A stretch of DNA of 48,886 nucleotides from Symbiodinium natans (GCA_905221605.1 CAJNDS010002313.1:1337403-1386288), one strand, 5' to 3'; positions 8,675 through 18,236 are shown, counted from the stretch's first letter. Numbers and translations: made by a program. The notes: generated from the letters alone by a model not told the origin.

Positions 8675-8726
8675 TTTCGGGCTCATGGGGGTGCTTAAGA
8701 GCAATTCCCGGCCCAACAAAAAGAGT

Positions 8727-8765
8727 ATAGGGTTTAGGGTTTTAGGTTTAGGGTTTAGGGTCCAG
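8727..8765 (+). repeat. TTTAGGG block
   Basis: Five units, one TTTTAGG. Confidence 0.88.
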
Positions 8766-8863
8766 GGCGAGTCACCCCTCAATCCGAAACGACAAAAACC
8801 CCCAATCCAAAGGCCTAGACCCCAAACTCCAGACCCTAAACCCAACAAAATCTCACTCCTCGC

Positions 8864-8925
8864 CGTAAACCCCAAACCCTAAACCCTAACCCCGAACCCT
8901 AAACCCTAAACCCGAAACCCCGAAC
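8864..8925 (-). repeat. Degenerate CCCTAAA block
   Basis: CCCCAAA, CCCTAAA, CCCCGAA and CCCGAAA variants. This block and the opposed one at 8727 enclose a 98-base C-rich island. Confidence 0.9.
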
Positions 8926-9009
8926 TTCTGGGTCCCCGGACAGCTCGAACGGGCCCTTGGAGCTTAGCCGCAAGGGCTCCACGTTGTAGGCCACGTTGAT
9001 CTCGTTGCT

Positions 9010-9245
9010 GTTTAGGGTTAATTTAAGGTTTAGTGTGTAGGGTGTAGGTGTTAGGATATGGTAGGGTTTGGGGTTTAGGGCTTCAGAAGTTTAGAGTTTA
9101 GAAAGTTTAGGATATGGTAGGGTTTAGGTCCAGGTTTTAGGGTTTGGGGTTTAGAAAGTTTAGGGTTTAGGATTTGGGCCAGGGGTCTAGGAATTTGACG
9201 TTTGGGGTTTTGGATGCTTGGGGTTTCGGGTTTGGGGTTCTAGGG
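9010..9245 (+). repeat. Long, highly degenerate TTTAGGG block
   Basis: Heptamer register is visible throughout, with a repeated longer motif GGATATGGTAGGGTTT at 9054 and 9111 and AGAAAGTTTAG at 9099 and 9150. It looks like an old array re-amplified as larger units. Confidence 0.8.
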
Positions 9246-9577
9246 TTGCTCGATGTTTGCGGAAGACTTTGAGGCTCCCTACTTTGGAGTAGACCCTGGA
9301 AAGCAAGTATATACTTTCTAGGTAGAAGTAGCCACAATAGGAACCCAGAACCAACAAAAGTATTAAAGTATAGTACTCCAAATCCCAGGGCTTGGGGCGT
9401 CTTCTTTAAGGGGTCTGGGCTGGAAGCTGGGACTGGGGGACTCCTGGGCTCTTTCTGAAGCTTGAACTCAACTTGGAGCTCGAAACAAGCAGTGCAAAAC
9501 AAAGGGCGCTTCCCCAAAAGCGGCGTGCTGAAGAAGCCAGCGTGAAGCGCAGTTGCGTCTCAAGACACAGCCATGCC
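9246..9577. other. Island of 330 bases, no gene recognised
   Basis: A 116-codon minus-strand frame spans the island, but its C-terminal third is translated heptamer. The remainder (9380-9517) has no motif I can name. Overlapping frames of similar length occur in other phases. Confidence 0.35.
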
Positions 9578-9850
9578 CCTGAACCCTAAACCCTAAACCC
9601 TAAACCCTAAACCCTAAACCCTAAGCCCTAAAACCCTAAAACCCTAAAAACCCTAAAACCCTAAAACCCTAAAACCCTAAAACCCTAAAACCCTAAAACC
9701 CTAAACCCTAAACCCTAAACCCTAAACCCTAAACCCTAAACCCTCAACACAACACCCTAAACCCTAAACCCTAAACCCTAAACCCTAAACCCTAAACCCT
9801 AAACCCTAAACCCTAAACCCTGAACCCTGAACCCTGAACCCTGAACCCTT
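9578..9850 (-). repeat. Large compound CCCTAAA array with an octamer core
   Basis: Starts with CCCTAAA heptamers, changes to CCCTAAAA octamers at about 9626-9702, returns to heptamers, and ends with four CCCTGAA units at about 9817-9848. The blocks of one unit type are internally pure, which implies local amplification of each variant. Confidence 0.96.
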
Positions 9851-9959
9851 GCCAGGGCCCCCCGGCAAACACGGCCAAAGGGAGCCACAGGGCCAGGGCG
9901 AGCCACCGGCCCGAGACCAAGGCTAGCACCTCGGGTTTTGTCATATTTTAAATATGTAG

Positions 9960-10090
9960 GTTTCGGTTTGGGGTTTAGGGTTTAGGGTTTTAGGGTTTTA
10001 GGGTTTTAGGCTTTTAGGGTTTTAGGGTTTAGGGTTTTAGGGTTTTAGGGGTTTAGGGTTGTGGGTTTAGGGTTGTGGGTTCAGGGTGGC
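9960..10090 (+). repeat. TTTAGGG array with TTTTAGGG octamer core
   Basis: TTTTAGGG octamers at about 9984-10045, flanked by heptamers and a GGGTTGTGGGTTTA doublet. It is the mirror composition of the array at 9578-9850, in the opposite orientation only 110 bases away. Confidence 0.94.
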
Positions 10091-10215
10091 ATTTCTCGAA
10101 ACTGCAGGTATCTTACTCGGCTCCTTGTCACAAGGCGGGAAACATACCTGTTGGGGGTCTAGATGCCCGTTATGATCGCAAACCGTTGAGTTTCAATCGC
10201 TATATAGACACACAC

Positions 10216-10323
10216 ATATGGGTAGTTGTCAAAATCAGGGTCCTTTTTTGGACACCCTAAATATTAGGTGCCATAATATATTCGGGACCCCAAAAGGACC
10301 ATAACTCTGACAACCACCCATAT
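10216..10323. mobile_element. MF-H: MITE-like hairpin
   Basis: ATATGGGTAGTTGTCA at 10216 pairs with TGACAACCACCCATAT ending at 10323 (one mismatch), and the inner arms AGGGTCCTTTTTTGG and CCAAAAGGACC extend the stem to about 36 bases. Loop AT-rich, no open frame of its own. Single copy seen in this window. Confidence 0.75.
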
Positions 10324-10402
10324 CAACATTTATAAAGAACCATACATCATCATTACACTCACGAGCAGCCGTTCAGCTCAGGCTTTTTTGGGGGCGATGC
10401 GG

Positions 10403-10480
10403 GCTTAAGGGTTTAGGGGCTTAGGGGTTTAGGGGTTCAGGGGTTTAGGGTTTAGGGTTTCGGGTTTAGGGCTAGGGGCT
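10403..10480 (+). repeat. TTTAGGGG/TTTAGGG block
   Basis: A mixture of TTTAGGGG octamers, TTCAGGGG and TTTCGGG. Confidence 0.88.
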
Positions 10481-10643
10481 GCGTCAAAGGCTGTCGAGCC
10501 CAAATTACCAAGCGGCCATGCTACATGAGTCTTGCTCTTTTTTGCTGCCATGTGAGGGCTATTGCCCTAAATAGAGGTGCACGCCCCAAGATAATATAAT
10601 CCTGACGCCCGCACTCCGATGGGTAAAGTTCGGGGCCGAGGAA

Positions 10644-10710
10644 GGGTTTTAGGGTTGCAGGGCTTGGGGTTGAGGGTTCAGAGTTTATGGTTCACCCTAA
10701 ACCCTAAACC
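10644..10710. repeat. Opposed degenerate TTTAGGG and CCCTAAA runs
   Basis: A plus-strand degenerate run (10644-10692) meets two CCCTAAA units (10693-10710), so a small G-strand to C-strand junction is present. Confidence 0.7.
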
Positions 10711-10895
10711 AGGGCTCTAAACTTGAGGGGTGATGGGGTTTCGAGCCTATGGTTCACCTAGGGTGACCTTGTTGCATCTGTTTGAAGGTTCTCTTGACGG
10801 AATGCGGCCCATGTAACCGGCAACAGTGCACACCTGAACTTCCGGGGTGACCGGCACACGTTCCTGGTCTCGTTTGCGCCGAACCATGGTATAAG

Positions 10896-11011
10896 AAGCA
10901 TGGTTCATATTTCTTGTATCCCCAAAAGCACACCCAATACACACACTCACCATTTTTAGAAAGGAACCCTATCTACACTCACCAAGAACAGTACTATAAA
11001 CTCTGCTTCAT
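10896..11011. mobile_element. MF-K copy 2: MITE-like element
   Basis: Shares TCTTGTATCCCCAA, ACACCCAATA, ACACTCACC, CACTCACCAAG and CTGCTTCAT in order with 6613-6711. It is longer by about 15 bases because of an insertion around ATTTTTAGAAAGGAACCC. Confidence 0.65.
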
Positions 11012-11012
11012 A

Positions 11013-11048
11013 TCCCTAAACCCTAAACCCTAAACCCTGAACCCTAAA
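11013..11048 (-). repeat. CCCTAAA block
   Basis: Five units, one CCCTGAA, starting immediately after the MF-K terminus. Confidence 0.92.
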
Positions 11049-11168
11049 CAGCAATATAAATGTGGAGATGCCAAGATCGGTTCCAAGAGGGCCGGCTGCC
11101 TAGGAGGGCTGCCGAATAGCGCTTCTATGGTGTGGCTGCTGTCAAGTCAAATTCCAGCGGTCAGCCAG

Positions 11169-11290
11169 AACCCTAAACCCGAAACCCTAAACCCCTAAAC
11201 CCCTAAACCCCGAAACCCGAAACCCTAAACCCTAAACCCTGAACCCTGAACCCTAAATCCTGCACCAAATACTAAACCTTAAACCTAGCG
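11169..11290 (-). repeat. Degenerate CCCTAAA block
   Basis: CCCGAAA, CCCCTAAA, CCCTGAA and CCCTAAAT variants occur, decaying to the right. Confidence 0.88.
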
Positions 11291-11380
11291 TTTGTGGCTT
11301 CTCGGCTCCGACTGCAAGTCAGGGTGCGATCACAGGCAGCACATTCAAGATCGCCATGATCCGGGGTAGGTCCTGCATGT

Positions 11381-11480
11381 GGGGCTTGGGGTTTAGGGTT
11401 GAGGGTTTAGGGTTCAGGGTTTTAGGGTTGAGGGTTGTGGGTTTAGGGCAAAGGGTTGGGGTTTAGGGTCTTGAGGTTAA
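11381..11480 (+). repeat. Degenerate TTTAGGG block
   Basis: TTTGGGG, TTGAGGG, TTCAGGG and TTTAGGG units, with a TTGTGGG unit. Confidence 0.85.
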
Positions 11481-11570
11481 GGAAAACATACAACCCTTGA
11501 CCCCGAACCCCGAAGACCAGATAGAGGGATCTTTCATGGCATACACACATCCATCAAGACCTTCATAGGC

Positions 11571-11646
11571 GCCCTAAACCCAAAACCCTAAACCATAAAC
11601 CCTAAGCCCTAAACCCTAAACCCTAAACCCTAAACCCTAAACCCTA
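11571..11646 (-). repeat. CCCTAAA block
   Basis: About ten units, six of them perfect on the right. Confidence 0.94.
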
Positions 11647-11888
11647 CTTTACCTGAGACAGGGAAGCCCTTCCACAAAGGCAGCAATGACGGCTGATCGT
11701 TACGCGTACGACTGCAATCTTTGGGCTCTTAACCCTAAACCTCAACGAAACCCATACACCCTCAACCCATAGCCCTTATTCTGCTCACAAGCCCTAGAAG
11801 AGCCCATTGAGAGGAGTCTGGAGGGCTCCGCATTCAGGCGCACAAAACAACTCTACCGTTGCACCCCGGCCCTCACGGCCACGAACAC

Positions 11889-11940
11889 CTGGGGTTTGGG
11901 GTTTGGGGTTTAGGGTTTTGGGTTTAGGGTGTAGGGTTTG
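11889..11940 (+). repeat. TTTGGGG/TTTAGGG block
   Basis: Three TTTGGGG units lead into TTTAGGG variants. TTTGGGG recalls the ciliate-type telomere repeat but here is only a mutated local unit. Confidence 0.85.
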
Positions 11941-12047
11941 GGAGCGTTCAGTCCCTAAGCTGCTTTTGGCTGCATTTGGCACCGTACATGAAGTTCCCCT
12001 TGCGATCGTTGTTGGCATCCAGCTCCACATCCGTGTAATCCTTGGAC

Positions 12048-12118
12048 TCTTAAACCTTAAACCTTAAACCCTAAACCCTAAACCCTAAACCCTAAACCCT
12101 AAACCCTAAACCCTAAAC
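12048..12118 (-). repeat. CCCTAAA block
   Basis: Three CCTTAAA units, then eight perfect heptamers. Confidence 0.95.
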
Positions 12119-12402
12119 AGGCTGAAGGCCCTAAGGACGTAAATGGCTAGACGAGGCTTGTCAAATTGCATAAGGTTCAACAAGCACCAATCCAAGCGAG
12201 GTGCTTGACCCCAAACCCAAAACCCTAAGCCCCAACCCCAAAAACCTTTACCCGTAAAAAATAGGGTCTGACCCAAAGATCTTAACCCTGAGGTGTGGCC
12301 GAAACGACCGACCCAGGCACCCAAAACACGAAGAAGCAACTGAAATCCCGAAACGAGCACACACCCCGATGCCCACCACTTTTTTCGGTTTCTTAAGGGA
12401 TG
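12119..12402. other. Island, no gene recognised
   Basis: A minus-strand frame of 84 codons crosses the island, but half of it is low-complexity Gly/Trp/Phe sequence derived from C-rich DNA. No known motif. Confidence 0.35.
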
Positions 12403-12420
12403 GTTTAGGGTTTAGGGCTT

Positions 12421-12940
12421 AGAGCGGGGGGTTCATGGGTAGGTACCTAGGGAAACTTAGGGAAGCTTAGGGAGCCTTCGGGAGTAGTGGGGAGTATTGG
12501 GGAACCTCGGGTTACATAGCCCCTTGAACCTCCTCCCCTAAGAACCCTGTAACAATCCCCAGCCTGACATCCTGCGAACCCACATCCCTTATAAGAGGAA
12601 AACCAAAGCCGTGGAAATTTCCTGGGTCACTCAAACCCCTAAACTAAAAAAAAAACTAAACAAAAGCCGTGCAAATTCCTGGGCCACTCAAACACCTAAA
12701 CCCCAAAACTCAAGAAACACTAAGCAACCTGCGAAAGAATAAATGTCTAAAGTTTCAGGCCATGCACTCTAAGCAACCCTAAGCAACCCTCGAAAGCCCG
12801 AATTTCTAACGTTCAGCTGGCGCACATTCAGGCCATAAACCAGCAGGTTCAGCGGGAAGAGTACGTAGAGCAAGCCAAGCCAAAAGGGCCTCAGCTCAGA
12901 GGATTAAGTTAAGGAGCTATAGAGGTTTAAGGATTCAAAA
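12421..12940. repeat. Island built of short direct duplications
   Basis: Two local duplications are visible. AAAGCCGTG..AAATT..CCTGGG..CACTCAAAC occurs at 12605-12647 and 12664-12705. CTAAGCAACC with CGAAAG and TTTCTAA occurs at about 12721-12762 and 12784-12810. The left part (12430-12510) repeats the short motif CTTAGGGA. No gene is seen. Confidence 0.6.
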
Positions 12941-13015
12941 GCCCTAAACCCTAAACCCTAAACCCTAAACCCTAAACCCTAAACCCTAAACCCTAAACCC
13001 TAAACCCTAAACCCT
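12941..13015 (-). repeat. CCCTAAA array, about 10 perfect units
   Basis: Homogeneous heptamers with sharp borders. Confidence 0.96.
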
Positions 13016-13141
13016 GGATTTCGTTTTGAAGGGTTTGAACATGGGAACCTGACCCAGTGGCAAAGGGAACAAAGGCCCGCTGTGGGACTCAGGAGGGAAG
13101 AGGGCTTAGCAAGCTCCAAGCATTTTTCCGGGTTCGAGTCG

Positions 13142-13288
13142 TTTAGGGTTTAGGGTTTAGGGTTTAGGGTTTAGGGTTTAGGGTTTAGGGTTTAGGGTTT
13201 AGGGTTTAGGGTTTAGGGTTTAGGGTTTAGGGTTTAGGGTTTAGGGTTTAGGGTTTAGGGTTTAGGGTTTAGGGTTTAGGGTTTAGGG
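13142..13288 (+). repeat. TTTAGGG array, 21 perfect units
   Basis: One of the longest pure heptamer runs in the window. It faces the CCCTAAA array at 12941-13015 across a 126-base island. Confidence 0.97.
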
Positions 13289-13504
13289 GTGAGACTGCAC
13301 TAGTGCTTGAGGGTTCAAGGATGGGCTTGTGGTAGGACTTCGGGTTTGAGGTCGCACTTCCACCACAGTCCATAAACCCTAAACCCTAAACCCCGTGCTC
13401 TGTGGCTGTGTGTTTGCATTCTGTTGCATCAGAGAGTCTCCTGAACCGCTAACTCTCGGAGAGTTCTGCGCTGGTTTTCGGAAGGATTTAGACATGCAAG
13501 ATTG

Positions 13505-13570
13505 AGGATTTAGGGTGGGTTTAGGGTTTAGGGTTCAGGCTTCAGGGTTCAGGGTCCAGTTTTCAGGGTC
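13505..13570 (+). repeat. Degenerate TTTAGGG/TTCAGGG block
   Basis: TTTAGGG, TTCAGGC, TTCAGGG and TCCAGTT variants. Confidence 0.82.
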
Positions 13571-13795
13571 TAGGACACCGAACAAGCAGGTGTGCTTCAT
13601 TGTCGACTGGTCTCTACAGAGCCTACCTGACCTACCGGGAACAATCAAAATACCGAAAGATATTCTTATACCCAACAGCTGTAAAGGTAACAAATCAAGA
13701 AGGGGGTCCCTGGCTAAAGGCTACTGTGAGATGACTCCCAGATTGAGGCTTGAGTTTGGCACACCTTGGGAAAACACACCCCAGGGCAAGAAATC

Positions 13796-13860
13796 TTAAA
13801 CCCTAAGCCCTGAACCCGAAACCCTACACCCTAAACTCTAAACCCTAAACCCTAAACCTG
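13796..13860 (-). repeat. CCCTAAA block
   Basis: About nine units with CCCTGAA, CCCTACA and CTCTAAA variants. Confidence 0.9.
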
Positions 13861-13978
13861 AAACGCTGAGGCCCATGCAGGGTTGTCAGCAGATGGTACT
13901 TCTGACCTGCACGTCAACTCCAAAACTTGAATCCGAATCCCCAGACCCTAACAACCCTCGGCCCGGCCCGGCCCGGTC

Positions 13979-14166
13979 CAGGGTTTAGGGTTTAGGGTTT
14001 AGGGTTTAGGGTTTAGGGTTTAGGGTTTCGGGTTTAGGTTTTAGGGTTTAGGGTTTCGGGTTTAGGGTGTAGGGTTTAGGGTTTAGGGTTGAGGATTTAG
14101 GGTTTAGGGTTTAGGGTTTAGGGGTTTAGGGTTTAGGGTTTAGGGTGTAGGGTTTAGGGTTTAGGG
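13979..14166 (+). repeat. Long TTTAGGG array with variants
   Basis: About 26 units. TTTCGGG, TTTTAGG, TGTAGGG and TTGAGGA occur singly, in places repeated at similar spacing, which suggests block duplication. Confidence 0.95.
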
Positions 14167-14256
14167 CGTCCTGTCAATCCGAAACCAACGAAAATGTCTG
14201 AAAAACTGCTGCTGCTGCTGCTGTGCCTTCACTCTGTGCCTTCTGTACTGCAACTT

Positions 14257-14381
14257 GTGCCCCTACTACCCCCCTCTATACTACCCGCCTAGGTACCCCT
14301 CTTACTTTTCCCTAAATAGCCTTAATTATGGGGGGAACCAAGGGGGGGGGTGTAGTATAGAGGGGGTAGTAGGGGAACCCG
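14257..14381. mobile_element. MF-I: MITE-like hairpin with C/G-rich arms
   Basis: CCCCTACTACCCCCC followed by CTCTATACTACCC on the left pairs with GTAGTATAGAGGGGGTAG and TAGGGG on the right. The stem is about 35-45 bases; the centre is TTTCCCTAAATAGCCTTAAT. Non-coding. One full copy seen; C-rich DNA at 36900 carries a similar ACTACACCCCCC. Confidence 0.75.
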
Positions 14382-14681
14382 TGATGTAAGGTCTCTGAGA
14401 GCAAGCGAATTGAAACTCGATTCGAACAGATGTCTAGACACCAACGATGTGGAGATTCCGAAAATAGGGGGGTACGTCCTGATTATGATGGGATCTTACT
14501 ATCTGGGGATCTATCTATCAGGCCCCCTACTTCCTAAACCCCCTTGTACTAGAAAGCACCGAAAATACTTCCTCCTTACACTAGCCCATACGACTGGGCC
14601 TCGGTGGCAATTCGAAATGGGGTGACCAATTTATGATCTTCCCCGGGGCCAAATCTCCCGAGATTGGATCTTACTACTCCA
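14382..14681. other. 300-base island, no gene recognised
   Basis: A plus-strand frame of 71 codons (14410-14625) avoids heptamers but has no motif I can name. GGATCTTACTA occurs twice (14491 and 14664), which may be an eroded element. Confidence 0.35.
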
Positions 14682-14683
14682 GT

Positions 14684-14716
14684 TAGGGTTTAGGGTTTCG
14701 CGTTTAGGGTTTGGGG
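14684..14716 (+). repeat. Short TTTAGGG block
   Basis: Four to five units, with TTTCGCG and TTTGGGG variants. Confidence 0.85.
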
Positions 14717-14820
14717 AATCCAGGTACTATTCCAGTACCGTTCCAGCATATTGTCCTGCCACGCAAACAGTGGCTTCCGGGTGTAGGCAGTGAGTGCATT
14801 TGCAGGTCTTCCGGCTTTAT

Positions 14821-14925
14821 GCTTGGTAGCCCAGTAACCATATTAAAATAAGGGCCCCCTTTTTTGGGTTGGCTGCTTTTGGAAGGGAACCTTGAACCAA
14901 AAAAGGGTACCACTGGGCTACCGAG
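14821..14925. mobile_element. MF-C-like hairpin
   Basis: GGTAGCCCAGT at 14824 and ACTGGGCTACC ending at 14922 are perfect inverted repeats. The interior carries AAAAAAGGGTACC and AAGGGAACCTTGAACC, reminiscent of the AAAGGGTGCC and AAGGGAACCTAAACC motifs of MF-C, so it may be a divergent member. Confidence 0.65.
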
Positions 14926-15071
14926 TATGGATAGCCGGACATTCAGGGCGGCCGTTTTGAACGTGACTGTGGCGACCTCCTGTTACCACGCGTAAATCAA
15001 CCACCATTCGGGCCTGCGCCTGCCAACCGTCACATTTGCCTGCCGCCCGGATCGTGCCAGGTTTGTTGCCC

Positions 15072-15120
15072 CGAAACCCTAAACCCTAAACCCTAAACCC
15101 TAAACCCTAAACCCTAAACC
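15072..15120 (-). repeat. CCCTAAA array, 7 units
   Basis: Perfect heptamers. Confidence 0.96.
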
Positions 15121-15184
15121 GGTTAATTCCAGTGGCCGATTGACCCGTGCGGGATGCACCTCTCCTCGATAAACCCAGCCCAGT

Positions 15185-15397
15185 TCACGAGCATGAACAT
15201 GCTGCCCTTGACCTGTTAGAGGTAATCTCGAGCACATCCTCCGTCTTGCCTCCAAACTCCCTGTCGGCCAGTTCCTCAAAAGGACCCGACGCCAAGCTTC
15301 TCCAGCCGGACATGATGATGTTGCCGTGCCTGTGCTTGCACAGCACTTCCAGGGCAGACACGCCCGAAGACGAGGAGAGAAGCAAGCAGGACTTCAT
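15185..15397 (-). CDS. Possible small hypothetical protein or exon, 70 codons
   Basis: The frame fills the centre of a 390-base island (15121-15513) that has few heptamers. The translation is mixed and protein-like (for example LASGPFEELADREFGGKTED), with a Ser-rich start and a Cys-containing end. No motif is recognised. The same island is open on the plus strand (15147-15410, 87 codons) and in another minus phase (15276-15464), so the coding phase is uncertain; the three overlap and at most one can be real. The island has a balanced base composition, unlike its C-rich and G-rich neighbours. Confidence 0.18.
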   Translation of the reverse strand: MKSCLLLSSSSGVSALEVLCKHRHGNIIMSGWRSLASGPFEELADREFGGKTEDVLEITSNRSRAACSCS

Positions 15398-15626
15398 GAC
15401 CGGCTGTTAGCTCGAAGACGAAGCGTTGGATGCAGACGGATCCCAGGCACAACAGGCACGGCATGCTAACGCGAAGGGCTTGCTCTGCAAGCTAATGTGG
15501 GAAAGGACCAGGTAACCCTAAGCCCCAAACCCTAAATCCAGTTCTCTAAATAAGGGTCGCTGTTTTGCGCCCTTTCTGTAATACGGCACCCCTGAAATCG
15601 GCGACAGCCCTAGACCTCAGGCCCGA

Positions 15627-15738
15627 GGCCCAAGATCCTAAGCCTTCAACCCTAAGCCCTAAGCTCTAAGCGAAACCCCTTAGCTCTAAGCCAAAAACCC
15701 TAAGCCCTAGGCCAAGAGCCGTAAGCCCTGAGCACTAA
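15627..15738 (-). repeat. CCCTAAG-type degenerate block
   Basis: Units CCCTAAG, CTCTAAG, CCCTAGG and CCCTGAG. The last A of the heptamer is mostly replaced by G, another locally spread variant. Confidence 0.8.
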
Positions 15739-15740
15739 GC

Positions 15741-15778
15741 GGGTTCAGGGTTCAGGGTTCAGATTCTAGGGTTTAGGA
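15741..15778 (+). repeat. Short TTCAGGG/TTTAGGG block
   Basis: Three TTCAGGG units, then a diverged TTTAGGA, directly after the opposed CCCTAAG block. Confidence 0.8.
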
Positions 15779-16088
15779 GTCCCAAGCCCAAAAGTGCCAT
15801 AAGCGCTAAACCCCGAACCCAAGGTAGACCCAGGTCCATCTCGACCCCCTGGAAGCCGGCAACAGCACTAGGGTTTAGGGTTTCGGGTTTAGTCCTTAAG
15901 GTTTCCCGAAAGATCTGAAGCCAAAGAGGGCAACCTCTAATTAACTTTTTCCAGGTAGTCCTAGAACCGAACAGCACCCTTTTGACGAACTCTTGAAGAA
16001 GTTAAGGGAAACCCAAACCCCTTTTAAAGGCATAATGGCACTACTGGGCCCAGGCTAAACCCCCGTCTCTAAGGCCTAAGCAGTAATC

Positions 16089-16150
16089 TCTAAACCCTAA
16101 ACCCTCAACCCGAAACTCAACACCCTAACCCTAAACACCCCTAAACCCAG
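16089..16150 (-). repeat. CCCTAAA block
   Basis: Seven to eight units, decaying to the right. Confidence 0.88.
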
Positions 16151-16474
16151 GCTGGGCCTGTGGGAGCCAGGTAGAGCCAGATGTGCACCAACCACCACCC
16201 CGGTCTGTTGCAGGATGCTCAGGGGGTTGAGGCTTCGGGTTTCTAGAATGTAGGGCTTGAGGTTCAGGTAACTTTTATTTGGCATGAGTGGGGAAGTATA
16301 GTAAGGTGCCACGGGTCCTGAAACGGTCTTGAACCAGCAGAGTGGCGACTGCTGGCCGGATTTCATGTCCTCAGCCTCAAGCCGACACCCCGAAGCCGAA
16401 GTCTGCTAACTGGGGTCAAGCCCCTAAGCCCGAGACCCCAAACCCGATCGCCCAGGACTCCCAGGACTGATCCT
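16151..16474. other. Island of 320 bases, no gene recognised
   Basis: Contains a degenerate plus-strand TTTAGGG trace at 16225-16270. An 89-codon minus-strand frame crosses it without a recognisable motif. Confidence 0.35.
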
Positions 16475-16620
16475 CCTAAACCCTAAACCCTAAACCCTAA
16501 ACCCTAAACCCTAAACCCTAAACCCTAAACCCTAAACCCTAAACCCTAAACCCTAAACCCTAAACCCTAAACCCTGAACCCTGAACCCTGAACCCTGAAC
16601 CCTGAACCCTAAGCCAAAAC
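16475..16620 (-). repeat. CCCTAAA array, 14 units, then CCCTGAA units
   Basis: Pure CCCTAAA units change abruptly to a run of five CCCTGAA units. The same order (CCCTAAA then CCCTGAA) is seen at 9757-9848. Confidence 0.96.
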
Positions 16621-16755
16621 CCTGAACCAACCCTCCTGATCAGCCTGCTGAGCTGCACCAAGGTCTTCCAATCCAGACAATCGGTCCGCCCGCAGTCCCA
16701 GGCCTTAACATCATGCAGGTGACCCTGTTTAGCCTACTTCGACCCCCAAGTCTAG

Positions 16756-16830
16756 CCCTAACCCTAAACCCTAAACCCTAAACCTTAAAACCTAAAACGC
16801 TAAACCCTTTTGGGTTTGGGGTTTAGGGCT
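16756..16830. repeat. Head-to-head junction: CCCTAAA then TTTAGGG
   Basis: A C-strand run (16756-16808) meets a G-strand run (16810-16830) across only a few bases (CCCTTTTGGG). Confidence 0.85.
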
Positions 16831-17000
16831 TGGGGGCTGCGAGTCTTTGCAGATGATCCCAACCATGAAAAACGAGTATCTCTGCCATGGGTAAGGCTGG
16901 TCATGGACCGTACGGGCTTGGGATGTACTCGCCAGTCTCCAACCTCCTGCGATGCCCTATAGTTAAACGGGAAAAATTCCGGTCTAGGGCTGAAGGGAAA

Positions 17001-17092
17001 CCGAAACCCTAAACCCTAAACCCGTCTAGGTGGCCGGGCTGAGTTCTTTCGACTGAGCGGTTGAGGGTTTAGGGTTTTAGGGTGTAGGGTTT
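17001..17092. repeat. Opposed CCCTAAA and TTTAGGG runs
   Basis: Three CCCTAAA units at 17001-17024, then four TTTAGGG units at 17062-17092, about 38 bases apart. Confidence 0.85.
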
Positions 17093-17198
17093 ATGAGTAG
17101 TAGATTCATCGAATTGAACATGGATTTGGGCCCTTTCAAGGCCAAACACCCTACACCGTTAACCTGAAGCTCGAGCTGACAGGCTGGGCACTCAACAA

Positions 17199-17421
17199 CT
17201 ACTATTTGCTTAAGACCCCGCAAATATATAAGTAAATGTACATATATATATATACATATTTATATTTATATTTATATATATATATATATTTATTTATTTA
17301 TTTATATATTTATCTATTTGTTTATTTATGTATTTATTTATTTATATGTACTTAAACGCTTGTAAGGGCAATCTAGGGGCTATGATTCAATTATTTTGGG
17401 GTGTTCTTAAGCAAATAGTAT
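17199..17421. mobile_element. MF-D copy 1: MITE-like element with AT-rich core
   Basis: CTACTATTTGCTTAAGACCCC at the left end (17199-17219; 21 bases, core TATTTGCTTAAGA) and its near complement GTTCTTAAGCAAATAGTA at 17403-17420. The core (17224-17345) is TA/TTTA simple repeat. Related ends occur at 21301, 21397 and 29700. Confidence 0.72.
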
Positions 17422-17576
17422 AGACAAGATGTACCAGTTTCGATTTGGCTGCGTTTACACCCGCAAGCAGGAGAGTTTGAGCGCAGGGCAGTAGGAAGCG
17501 CCAGCAGCTTCGACAGCTCTAACATGCCCATGCCTGGCACACGACAAGTTTGTTCATTTTGGTTTTGCTGTTGATC

Positions 17577-17662
17577 TCTTCCTCTCTTCCTCCGTCAGGT
17601 CTCTCTCTTTCTCTCTCTTTTGGTTCTATTCTCTAGCTCTCTCTCTCTCTCTCACACTCAGC
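17577..17662 (+). repeat. CT-rich tract with (CT)n
   Basis: Pyrimidine-rich sequence ending in a (TC)n run at 17636-17653. Confidence 0.85.
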
Positions 17663-17693
17663 TTCTCTGTCTGTTCCCCGTGCGTTTGTGTGT

Positions 17694-17770
17694 GTGCATG
17701 TATGTATGTACCTATGTATGTATGTATGTATGTATGTATGTATGTATGTATGTATGTATGTATGTATGTG
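17694..17770 (+). repeat. (TATG)n microsatellite
   Basis: About 17 TATG units, interrupted by one TACC near 17710. Frames through it translate to Tyr-Val-Cys-Met repeats and are not genes. Confidence 0.96.
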
Positions 17771-18236
17771 CGTGCGAGTTTGTGTGTGCAAACACAGTAC
17801 TGTGAGGCCTGATGCTTTCAATGTGCTTTCAAGCAAGCAATGGCAAACCCAGCACATGAACCCCGCCGCGCACAAGCAACAATCCGGCCGCCCAATTCCT
17901 ATGCAGCACAAAACCACATCACACAAACTGGGGGGGGGGGAGAGCAATCCAACTTGTATCTTTTTTTGGTACCCCTCCGGGCTCAAAATGGGGGCACCAC
18001 CTTCAAATCTCAAGACTCGATCAACCGAGGGTCGCGCGGTCTTAGGGTTTTAAGCTTGCTTGGAGATGATTCAACGGAATGAACAAGTGAAACAGCTCAT
18101 TGGGAGGTTGATGGGACGGTTGAACTCTTAGAGGCTCAGAAGGGCTTTAGGTACGTTACCTTCATGACCTATGCGTGCCCTATGCTAGCCAAATGCAGGC
18201 TTGCAGCTGGGACCATAAACTAAGCCATCAATCATT
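17771..18236. other. Island of 460 bases, no gene recognised
   Basis: Contains a run of 12 G residues near 17930-17941. Three overlapping frames on both strands run out of the microsatellite into this island. None has a recognisable motif. Confidence 0.4.

Noticed and set aside
9010-9245. Telomere fusion scar
   Set aside because: Only one orientation is present and the internal larger repeats (GGATATGGTAGGG) point to local duplication.
13050-13140. GGGTTCGAGTC resembling a tRNA B box, with an upstream A-box-like GACCCAGTGG
   Set aside because: The spacing is too long and no cloverleaf stems form. The downstream sequence is a TTTAGGG array.
17620-18053. Frames rich in Tyr-Val-Cys-Met or Thr-His-Ile
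   Set aside because: They translate the (TATG)n microsatellite and run on into unrelated sequence.
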